Shown here one piece after another: positions 1 to 5,476 of a stretch of DNA of 5,512 nucleotides. The DNA lies in assembly GCA_052390035.1 (NCBI GenBank), contig JBQTHI010000130.1, positions 1 to 5,512 on the forward strand. Direction: 5' to 3'. The translations under genes and the position numbers were made by a program. A model generated the notes under the pieces. It worked only from the letters and a program-made list of their open reading frames with translations. It was not told where the DNA came from and ran no database searches. Positions within the stretch are counted from its first letter, which is position 1, and every line of letters begins with the position of its first letter. Source of the stretch: JBQTHI01 sp052390035. GTDB taxonomy: Bacteria > Actinomycetota > Acidimicrobiia > Spongiisociales > ZC4RG35.

Positions 1-448
1 TGACCCCGCCAAAGATCCCGGCCGCGGCAAACAACGGGAAGAGTCGCTTGGCCTGGCGGGTGTCACAGCAGTCCGAAGCGGCGTTCCACATCACTGTGTA
101 GGAAACGAGGATGGCCGCCTGGGCGCCCAGCCAGACAACGGCGTAGACGGCTGGAACGTCGAAGGAGACCGCAACTCTCTCGATCACCAGGAGTCCCGCC
201 ATCGCCGCCAGGGTCGGGGCCAGCCACCGACGGCTGCCGAGACGACCCAAACCGCCGGCGTAGACGAGCGTGGTCACCATCAGCACCGGCCCGGAGATGA
301 GGATCATCACCGGGAGAGACTCGACGCCGAATCGTACGAAGAACAGCGTGTCGGCGGTGTTAGCAGCCAGACCCTGTCCGGCCTGGGTGACCGCAAATAG
401 TGCGAAGATCCATGCCACCAGCGGGCCTTCCTCGGATCTGACCCCCAT
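1..448 (-). CDS. Npt1/Npt2-like MFS-type membrane transporter, N-terminal part (cut by window edge)
   Basis: 149 codons are visible from an ATG at 448 and the frame runs off the left edge. The product is hydrophobic, with likely membrane helices near residues 10-30, 44-65, 75-95 and 98-121. The best landmark is the DTRQAKRLFPLFAAAGIFGG stretch (129-148). I recognise it as typical of bacterial ATP/ADP-translocase-like (Npt1/Npt2, MFS-related) carriers, where it precedes a glycine-rich helix. The LGRLGSRRW stretch (67-75) resembles the MFS cytoplasmic loop between helices 2 and 3. The start is uncertain: a GTG at 469 and further in-frame codons upstream are possible, and none has a clear Shine-Dalgarno sequence. 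The gene is divergent from the cyclase gene at 492 with about 43 bp between starts, so the promoters must overlap the coding ends. The substrate cannot be told from this part; nucleotide transport is only one possibility. Some actinobacterial relatives carry HEAT or cyclic-nucleotide-binding domains at the C-terminus, which lies outside the window. Confidence 0.75.
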   Translation of the reverse strand, partial: MGVRSEEGPLVAWIFALFAVTQAGQGLAANTADTLFFVRFGVESLPVMILISGPVLMVTTLVYAGGLGRLGSRRWLAPTLAAMAGLLVIERVAVSFDVPAVYAVVWLGAQAAILVSYTVMWNAASDCCDTRQAKRLFPLFAAAGIFGGV

Positions 449-491
449 CAAATCGGATAGTCGGCGCACCGCCGGAGCGTAGGCTTGGCCA

Positions 492-2465
492 ATGACTGAC
501 AGCCTCAACCAGCTGACGGAAGCAGGCCGAGCGGCGAGCAACCGTCACGATTGGAAGGAGGCCTACGAACTTCTGATCGAAGCCGACCGGACAGGTGACC
601 TGTCGGGTGAGGGGCTCAAGCTCTTGGGGGAGGTCAGTTTCTGGAGTGGTCACGTCGAGGAGACGGTCAGTCATCTCGAGCGCGCCTACGGCGCCTACCT
701 CAAGCAGGGCGATTCATCATCGGCGGCGATGATGGCCTACGAGCTGGCGCGGCAGTATGCCATGCGCCTGATCGGCCCGACCTCCGGTAGCTGGTTTGCC
801 CAAGCGGAGCGGCTCGTCGCCGACGATCCGGATTCACCAGTCCATGGTTATCTCGAGTGTATGAAAGGTTTCATGGCTCTCACCATGCAGGGGGACGCTG
901 AGCAGGCGATCACCCACATCGATCGGGCCCTCGAGATCGCTGCGCGTACTCGCGATCGAAACGTGTATGGGATGGGGCTGGAGATCAAAGGCTGGGCCTT
1001 GTCCATGCAGGGGAAGCTGACCGAAGCTCTGGCCATGATGGATGAGGCGATGGTCGCCGCGGTTGGTGGAGAAATGGATCCTGCTCCCACCGGCGAGGTC
1101 TATTGCAGCATGATCGGCATGTGTGCCAGTCGGGGCGATTACAAACGGTCGGCCGAGTGGTCGGACGCCACCCTCCGCTGGTGTGAACGTAATGCCATCT
1201 CCGGCTTTCCCGGTATCTGCCGGGTTCATCGGGCGGAGCTGCTGAGAATTCGAGGCGCCTGGCTCGATGCCGAACGAGAGGTTCGCCGGGCCATGGAGGA
1301 GCTGTTGAAGTTCAAGCTGCTGATGTCCGTAGGTGATGCTCATTATGAACTTGGAGAGATCCGCCTGCGTATGGGCGACTTCGCCTCGGCCGAGCAGGAG
1401 TTCGGCCTGGCCAACGAAATGGGTCGTGATCCGCAGCCTGGCCTGTCGTTGCTCCAGCTCAACCAAGACAAGATAGAGGCGGCAGTCGGGGGCCTGAAAC
1501 GGCTGCTGGCGGCGAACCCGAAGGATCGGCTTTCGCGGGTCAAACCCCTGGCCACTGCGGTCAAGGCGTTTATTGCCTCCGGAGATGTCGACGCGGCCGA
1601 AGCCGCCGCCGAGGAGCTCGAGTCGATCGCCGAAGAAGTGGGCACGACTGCTTTCAAGGCCCATGCGGCTCAGGCTCGAGGGTCGGTGTTGCTGGCCCGG
1701 AACCAAGCCGAGCAGGCCATCGGACGCCTGCGGGCTGCTCTACGCGGCTGGCAGGAGGTAGAGGCGCCCTACGAGGCCGCGGAGGTGCGAGTGCTCGTTG
1801 CTAGGTCATACCAGGAACTGGGTGATGTGGAGGCGGCAGCGCTCGAGCTGCGTTCGGCGCGGGACGCTTTTGAGCGTTTGGGAGCGGCTTGGGCGGCGGA
1901 GCAGGCCGGGGGACTGTTGGGCGAGGTGAGTGGATTCGGGGCGACTTCAGAGAGAGTACGACGAGCCATGATGTTCACGGACATCGTTAAGTCGACCGAT
2001 CTGGCGGGCGCCATCGGCGACGAGGCCTGGGAGCAACTCCTCAGCTGGCATGACCAGAAGCTGCGGTCCGTGTTCGCCAGCCACGGAGGGGAGGTGGTTC
2101 ACCACACCGGCGATGGCTTCTTCGTCACCTATGCCGACGCGACTGCGGCGATGGCCGGTGCGGTGGCGGTGCAACGGGCCTTGGCCGACCATCGCCGGGA
2201 AACCGGATTTGCTTTGCCAGTCCGGATCGGGGTGCACGTGGCCGAGGCGACACGTCGGGGTGGGGACTTTGGAGGGGTAGGGGTGCACAAAGCAGCTCGG
2301 GTTGCCGCCCAAGCGGCCGGGTGGGAGATCATGGCTTCCGAGGAGGCACTGTCCGAGGCGGGTGGCAATTTCCCGATAGGGGAGTTTCGCGTTGTCGAGC
2401 TGAAAGGTATCCCCGAGCCGTCTCGCGTCGCCCCGGTCGAATGGCGGTCAGCCACCAAAGGTTGA
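492..2465 (+). CDS. TPR-repeat protein with C-terminal class III adenylate/guanylate cyclase domain
   Basis: 657 residues with no signal peptide or membrane helix, so probably cytosolic. Residues about 1-470 are degenerate TPR-like helical pairs, for example WKEAYELLIEAD (21-32), GKLTEALAMMDEAM (174-187), GDYKRSAEW (215-223), GDFASAEQEF (295-304) and GDVEAAALEL (444-453). They resemble the helical sensor regions of large actinobacterial regulators. Residues about 490-652 are a class III nucleotidyl cyclase domain: MMFTDIVKST (493-502) with metal ligand D497, HHTGDGFF (537-544) with metal ligand D541, and GDFGGVGVHKAAR (591-603). Aligned by spacing to Rv1625c (D256, K296, D300, D365, N372, R376), D497, D541, D592 and R603 are kept. 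The substrate-binding Lys is H537 and the transition-state Asn is H599. The product, cAMP or cGMP, and even activity are therefore unproven. Start: ATG 492, with only a weak AGG at 481-483. It is divergent from the transporter gene, and a hairpin follows the stop. The TPR part probably mediates protein contacts or signal sensing. Confidence 0.9.
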   Translation: MTDSLNQLTEAGRAASNRHDWKEAYELLIEADRTGDLSGEGLKLLGEVSFWSGHVEETVSHLERAYGAYLKQGDSSSAAMMAYELARQYAMRLIGPTSGSWFAQAERLVADDPDSPVHGYLECMKGFMALTMQGDAEQAITHIDRALEIAARTRDRNVYGMGLEIKGWALSMQGKLTEALAMMDEAMVAAVGGEMDPAPTGEVYCSMIGMCASRGDYKRSAEWSDATLRWCERNAISGFPGICRVHRAELLRIRGAWLDAEREVRRAMEELLKFKLLMSVGDAHYELGEIRLRMGDFASAEQEFGLANEMGRDPQPGLSLLQLNQDKIEAAVGGLKRLLAANPKDRLSRVKPLATAVKAFIASGDVDAAEAAAEELESIAEEVGTTAFKAHAAQARGSVLLARNQAEQAIGRLRAALRGWQEVEAPYEAAEVRVLVARSYQELGDVEAAALELRSARDAFERLGAAWAAEQAGGLLGEVSGFGATSERVRRAMMFTDIVKSTDLAGAIGDEAWEQLLSWHDQKLRSVFASHGGEVVHHTGDGFFVTYADATAAMAGAVAVQRALADHRRETGFALPVRIGVHVAEATRRGGDFGGVGVHKAARVAAQAAGWEIMASEEALSEAGGNFPIGEFRVVELKGIPEPSRVAPVEWRSATKG

Positions 2466-2507
2466 GAGCCAGCCGTCCCTTCCGCGAGGGAGGGTGACTG
2501 CTGGCTC
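2466..2507 (+). terminator. Compound hairpin after the cyclase gene, no U-tract
   Basis: A perfect 8-bp inverted repeat, GAGCCAGC (2466-2473) and GCTGGCTC (2500-2507), begins at the base after the stop codon. It encloses a second stem, TCCCT (2476-2480) and AGGGA (2487-2491), with a 6-nt loop. No T-run follows. It may be a U-less terminator or an mRNA 3'-end stabiliser. It would separate the cyclase transcript from the dinB promoter downstream. Confidence 0.5.
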
Positions 2508-2567
2508 CACGAGCTCATATGGGTTCGAGCCAGGGTGAGCAGCTCTTCGACGCTCCTTCAAGATTGG

Positions 2568-2597
2568 TTGCAATTGCCCTTCCCTTAGACGAACATT
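2568..2597 (+). promoter_or_regulatory. Possible dinB promoter overlapping the LexA operator
   Basis: TTGCAA at 2568-2573 matches 4 of 6 bases of the -35 consensus, and AACATT at 2592-2597 matches 3 of 6 of the -10, with an 18-nt spacer. The -10 lies 7 nt upstream of the A of the dinB ATG, where a leaderless transcript would start. The match is weak. The main support is its position, since the operator covers the proposed -10. Confidence 0.3.
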
Positions 2598-2603
2598 CGT
2601 TCG
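2590..2603 (+). promoter_or_regulatory. LexA operator (SOS box) of dinB
   Basis: CGAAC-ATTC-GTTCG is a perfect 5+4+5 palindrome and matches the core of the actinobacterial/Bacillus-type SOS box (TCGAAC-N4-GTTCGA). The outer bases are A on the left and A on the right (the A of ATG), so one of the two outer positions fits the extended consensus. It ends on the base directly before the dinB start codon. By established SOS logic, LexA bound here blocks transcription until RecA-stimulated LexA self-cleavage after DNA damage. Confidence 0.88.
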
Positions 2604-3794
2604 ATGTCAGGCGAGGCGACCATCCTCCATGCCGACCTCGACTCGTTCTACGCATCGGTCGAGCAGCGGGATGACCCTCGGCTCCGCGGAAGGCCGGTGA
2701 TTGTCGGGTCGGGTGTGGTGCTGGCGGCCAGCTATGAGGCCAAGGCCTTCGGGGTGCGCACTCCGATGGGTGGGGCTCTGGCTCGGCGGCTCTGCCCGCA
2801 AGCAATCGTCGTCGAGCCGCGCATGTCCGCCTACACCGAGGCCAGCCGGGCCGTGTTCGACGTATTCGAAGACACCACTCCGCTAGTCGAAGGGATCTCG
2901 ATCGACGAGGCGTTCCTTGATGTGGGTGGTTTGCGTCGGGTGTCCGGTACGCCCTATCAGATCGCGGTGCGCCTGCGCGAGGCGGTGCGCCAACGAGTCG
3001 GCCTACCCATCACAGTTGGAGTGGCGAGAACCAAGTTCCTGGCCAAGGTGGCCAGCCGGGTCGCCAAACCCGACGGGCTCTTGGTTGTTCCGCCCGACCG
3101 TGAAATGGCGTTCCTGCATCCGCTGCCCGTGCACCTGTTGTGGGGGGTGGGGCCGGTGACTGCCGGCAAGCTGCACGACGCCGGGATCTCGAGGGTCGGG
3201 GAGGTCGCTGAACTGCCGGAGCCGGCATTGATTTCGATGTTGGGGCTGGCGGCGGGACATCACCTACATGCCCTCTCGCACAACCGGGATCCTCGGCCGG
3301 TCCGGCTCGGGCGACGTCGTCGGTCGATCGGGTCGCAGCGCGCTCTCGGGCGTAGGCCCAAGAGTTGGGAAGACATCGACGCCTCACTGGTCGGCCTGGT
3401 CGATCGGGTCACCCGCCGGCTGCGAAAGGCCGATCGGGTGGGACGAACGGTCGTTTTGAGGCTGCGGTTCGACGACTTTTCCAGGGCGACCCGATCGGCG
3501 ACCCTGCCCCAGGCCACCGCCCACACCGCCACGATCCTCGCAGCGGCTCGTCGGCTGCTTGTAGCCGAGGCAGGGGTGATCGCAAGAGACGGCCTGACCC
3601 TGGTCGGGGTCGCCATCGCCAATCTGGACAATGACGACGCTCTCCAGCTGACCTTGCCGTTCGAACGGCGTAGCGAGCTCCTCCTTGATGAGGCGGTTGA
3701 CGAGATTCGGGAACGGTTCGGCTCGGGGGCGATCACCAGGGGAGTCCTCTTGGGGCGCGTTCCGGATGTTTCGATGCCCATGCTGCCCGACTGA
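2604..3794 (+). CDS. dinB: DNA polymerase IV, Y-family translesion polymerase
   Basis: 396 residues, slightly longer than the roughly 350 of E. coli DinB. It copies past damaged template bases without proofreading. The N-terminal HADLDSFYASVE (9-20) holds catalytic D11 and a tyrosine (Y16) at the steric-gate position that excludes ribonucleotides. YEAKAFGVRTPM (44-55) is the fingers motif, and SIDEAFLDV (99-107) holds catalytic D101 and E102. LPITVGVARTKFLAKVAS (134-151) and the helix-hairpin-helix near LLWGVGPVTAGKL (178-190) complete the palm and thumb. The basic RRRRSIG (237-243) opens the little-finger domain. QLTLPF (348-353) fits a beta-clamp-binding motif. The start is fixed: an in-frame TAG lies at 2586-2588 and the next start would remove D11. 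No Shine-Dalgarno sequence is present, because the 15 bases upstream are almost entirely the SOS box. All core catalytic residues are present, so the enzyme is probably active and damage-induced. Confidence 0.96.
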   Translation: MSGEATILHADLDSFYASVEQRDDPRLRGRPVIVGSGVVLAASYEAKAFGVRTPMGGALARRLCPQAIVVEPRMSAYTEASRAVFDVFEDTTPLVEGISIDEAFLDVGGLRRVSGTPYQIAVRLREAVRQRVGLPITVGVARTKFLAKVASRVAKPDGLLVVPPDREMAFLHPLPVHLLWGVGPVTAGKLHDAGISRVGEVAELPEPALISMLGLAAGHHLHALSHNRDPRPVRLGRRRRSIGSQRALGRRPKSWEDIDASLVGLVDRVTRRLRKADRVGRTVVLRLRFDDFSRATRSATLPQATAHTATILAAARRLLVAEAGVIARDGLTLVGVAIANLDNDDALQLTLPFERRSELLLDEAVDEIRERFGSGAITRGVLLGRVPDVSMPMLPD

Positions 3795-3851
3795 CCCTTC
3801 GATTAGCCCGGGACGAGGTTCCGAATGTGGTAGCGCCGACCGGGAGCCGAT

Positions 3852-3868
3852 GGTCGATCTCTTCGACC
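3852..3868. terminator. Small hairpin in the dinB/alkC convergent gap
   Basis: The 164-bp gap between the two convergent stop codons (3795-3958) contains GGTCGA (3852-3857) and TCGACC (3863-3868), a perfect 6-bp stem with a 5-nt loop. There is no T-run on either strand. It could end both transcripts, but a stem this short is common by chance at this GC content. I see nothing else in the gap and no convincing gene. Confidence 0.3.
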
Positions 3869-3958
3869 TCGCAAGGGGCAACAGTGATGACTCGTGGACA
3901 TCTCGCGGAACATTTGGCGCCTCACTACTTGTGGCTCGCGGGGTGCTCGTGGGGCGGG

Positions 3959-5080
3959 TCAAACCTCCACGACCTCTGCCGAACCAAGTGGGTGGCCCTT
4001 CCCGTTCACCACCACCTCGAGGCGGTGCTCTCCTGGGAAATGGGTGCGGGTGGTGTGTTGGGCCAAGGAGATGGACTTGCTCAATGGAGCCGATTCACCT
4101 GGACCCAGCTCGAGCTGAGCGACCTTGAAGACCTTGGGGCCGGCGGTGCCGTTGGCCTTGACGAAGTGAACCTTCAGATCCACGTTGTAAGTGGCCGGTT
4201 TCCGACCCCGGTTGGCGATCGAGAAGGCCACCTTCAGCTTCTCCCCGATTCGCACCACCGGGGGATCGACTGTGACCGTAGTCACTGCCACCCCGGAGGG
4301 GTCACCAAAGCCGAGCAGGGCCAGGGCGCCAGCCTCACCTCGCTTGACCGCCGAGCGGAGGGCATGCCGCACGAGCGCCACCCGCTCCGAGTCCGCCCCG
4401 TCGAGCCAGCGCCCGCACACCTCGACCAGCAGGACCGGGTGGTCTTTGCCGATGTCGTTGAGGTTATTGGCGACGCTGCGCCGGACCATGGTCGAGGGGT
4501 CGTCTTTCAGCAGCTCCAGCAGATCGATCACCGAGGTGGGGTCCTCCTGGAAGCGGCGCAGCCGAGGGGCCCAGGGGAGCCGGGGGCGGGTGCCTTCGGA
4601 GACCAGACGCCGCACGTGAGGGTTGGGGTCGGTGGCCCATTCCCGGAGCCGGGCCAGGGTCCGCTCCGGCTCGCTCTCTAGGAACACGCGGATGGAGTAT
4701 TCACAGCTCATGCGCTGGGTGAGGACGCGTTGGACCGCCATCGCCGTCTCCCAGTGGCCCGCTCCCCACCGGGCCACGAAGAAGACGTGGGGCAGGTAGA
4801 GGAACAAAGCCATCCCCTGACCGATCAGCTCGTCGCCTTCGATCGGTGGGCCGAGTGAGGCGAGCAGGATCGGTGCCGCTTCCTCGAAGTCGGCGGGCAG
4901 ATGATGGGCCATCACCTCGGCGATCCGATGGGCCCGGGGGGTAAGTTCGAGCTGCTCGTAGCCGGCCAGGGCCTCGACGAGGAACGCCTCGGGGTCGAAA
5001 GCCGGGTAGACGGGGGTGATCATCCTTGCGATCCGAACCGGGATGTCGGGGCCGAACGAGTCTTTGAGTGCGTCTGCCAT
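3959..5080 (-). CDS. alkC: AlkC-type alkylpurine DNA glycosylase with C-terminal Ig-like domain
   Basis: 373 residues from the chosen start. The N-terminus MADALKDSFGPDIPVRIARM and the stretches NPHVRRLVSEGTRPRLPWAP (153-172) and VRRSVANNLNDIGKDHP (199-215) are hallmarks of the AlkC/AlkD-like HEAT-repeat DNA glycosylases. These excise cationic alkylated bases such as 3-methyladenine; AlkC also acts on 3-methylcytosine. SCEYSIRVFLE (125-135) carries E127, a candidate catalytic acid. Residues about 265-373 are beta-rich, with VDPPVVRIGEKLKVAFSIAN (271-290) and HRLEVVVNG (352-360). They match the C-terminal Ig-like domain of AlkC that wraps DNA and is absent from AlkD. Start choice: the frame also opens at a TTG at 5161, but ATG 5080 gives the usual family N-terminus and length, and the extra 27 residues are low-complexity Gly/Arg. 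AGGG lies only 2 nt from this ATG, and GGAG is 16 nt away. It converges on dinB and has no SOS box upstream. Confidence 0.9.
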   Translation of the reverse strand: MADALKDSFGPDIPVRIARMITPVYPAFDPEAFLVEALAGYEQLELTPRAHRIAEVMAHHLPADFEEAAPILLASLGPPIEGDELIGQGMALFLYLPHVFFVARWGAGHWETAMAVQRVLTQRMSCEYSIRVFLESEPERTLARLREWATDPNPHVRRLVSEGTRPRLPWAPRLRRFQEDPTSVIDLLELLKDDPSTMVRRSVANNLNDIGKDHPVLLVEVCGRWLDGADSERVALVRHALRSAVKRGEAGALALLGFGDPSGVAVTTVTVDPPVVRIGEKLKVAFSIANRGRKPATYNVDLKVHFVKANGTAGPKVFKVAQLELGPGESAPLSKSISLAQHTTRTHFPGEHRLEVVVNGKGHPLGSAEVVEV

Positions 5081-5149
5081 CGCCCTGATTTCGCGTCTCC
5101 GCCCACCGCGTGGTGCGCCCCGCTGGGCGGGTAGACCGTCACACCGGGA

Positions 5150-5161
5150 GGTCAATGTCAA
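5150..5161 (-). promoter_or_regulatory. Possible -35 element(s) upstream of alkC
   Basis: On the minus strand TTGACA (5161-5156) is followed directly by TTGACC (5155-5150). TTGACA is a perfect -35 hexamer, but no good -10 lies 16-18 nt downstream; the nearest is TCTACC. If used, transcription would start about 45 nt before the ATG at 5080. There is no CGAAC-N4-GTTCG box between 5081 and 5223. Confidence 0.22.
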
Positions 5162-5173
5162 CAGTCATGAGAG

Positions 5174-5223
5174 TGCGGGCGTGGGGCTCGAACCCACATT
5201 GGGTGAACCCACCAGATCCTAAG
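5174..5223 (-). other. 3' half of a tRNA-Leu (UAG), probable attachment site of an integrated element
   Basis: Read on the minus strand, this has the parts of a type II tRNA from the anticodon loop onward: loop CTTAGGA (5223-5217, anticodon UAG), 3' anticodon strand TCTGG, variable arm GGGT-TC-ACCC (5210-5201), a perfect T arm GTGGG-TTCGAGC-CCCAC (5197-5181), and acceptor strand GCCCGCA (5180-5174). UAG with a long variable arm means leucine. The expected 5' partner of the anticodon stem (CCAGA) and a D arm are missing upstream, so it cannot make a tRNA. A 3' half starting exactly at the anticodon loop is the classic duplicated core left by tyrosine-recombinase integration into a tRNA gene. 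One oddity is that, with a 5-bp T stem, position 73 would be C rather than the A usual for Leu. The end may have drifted, and no CCA is encoded. Confidence 0.62.
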
Positions 5224-5380
5224 GCAGCCGAAGCTCGTTTCGTTTGATGCCCGCGGTTCGTTTATGCCTCGCGTTGCACTTGATATCTCCGGTGGCGTTA
5301 GCAATCGCGTTAGCCAGGTTGTGAGCATCAGGGCCCTTGGGACAGCGCGGGTAGGCGTCCCGTGGAGTGGTGCAGATCAT
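5219..5380 (-). CDS. Possible small cysteine-containing protein, 53 aa, of unknown function
   Basis: A 53-codon frame on the minus strand, from ATG 5380 to a TAG at 5221-5219. Support: GGAG at 5394-5391 lies 10 nt before the ATG, an in-frame TGA directly precedes the ATG and so fixes the start, and third-position GC is about 66% against about 57% for the surrounding DNA. The peptide is basic, with cysteines at 3, 13 and 35 (YPRCPKG at 10-16, DIKCNARHKR at 32-41) and a LANAIANA stretch (22-29). The Cys/His content hints at a small metal-binding protein, but no family is recognised. Its stop codon is the UAG anticodon of the tRNA fragment, so it sits at the element edge. A rival frame on the same strand, open from the right edge through 5328, overlaps it and has weaker coding signs. 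Reality is uncertain. Confidence 0.35.
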   Translation of the reverse strand: MICTTPRDAYPRCPKGPDAHNLANAIANATGDIKCNARHKRTAGIKRNELRLP

Positions 5381-5417
5381 TCAGGCCATTCTCCGAGCCT
5401 TCTAATGCACACGGATT

Positions 5418-5431
5418 GGCTTTCGTAAGCC
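5418..5431. repeat. Short perfect hairpin
   Basis: GGCTT (5418-5422) and AAGCC (5427-5431) form a 5-bp stem with a TCGT loop. It lies about 200 bp inside the proposed element. Function is unknown. It could be part of an integrase or excision-protein arm region, or chance. Confidence 0.3.
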
Positions 5432-5476
5432 CTGAAGGCCGGATAACTAGGCGTGTCGAACTGGCCGGCCCTATAA

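Noticed and set aside
834..1706. 290-codon open frame on the minus strand inside the cyclase gene
   Set aside because: It is antisense to the clear TPR region, has no recognisable domain and has low-complexity composition. Such frames are common by chance opposite high-GC genes.
3260..3781. 173-codon minus-strand frame opposite the 3' half of dinB
   Set aside because: The Ser/Arg-rich product has no motif, while the dinB frame on the other strand is intact and conserved.
3827..4681. 284-codon open frame on the plus strand opposite alkC
   Set aside because: It is a mirror of the AlkC frame. The AlkC reading has family motifs throughout, and this one has a Gly/His/Gln-rich composition typical of an antisense shadow.
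5081..5161. 27-residue N-terminal extension of AlkC from the TTG at 5161
   Set aside because: It has a TTG start with no ribosome binding site, the extra residues are Gly/Arg-rich, and the family N-terminus begins at ATG 5080. The TTG also lies inside the TTGACA promoter-like hexamer.
5174..5254. A complete tRNA gene at the right end
   Set aside because: The 3' half is good, but there is no D arm and no 5' anticodon-stem strand pairing with TCTGG, so a full cloverleaf cannot form.
5295..5314. Direct repeat GCGTTAGC, two copies 12 bp apart
   Set aside because: There are only two short copies, and within the 53-codon frame they encode the repeated Ala-Asn-Ala stretch. There is no sign of an iteron array or CRISPR.
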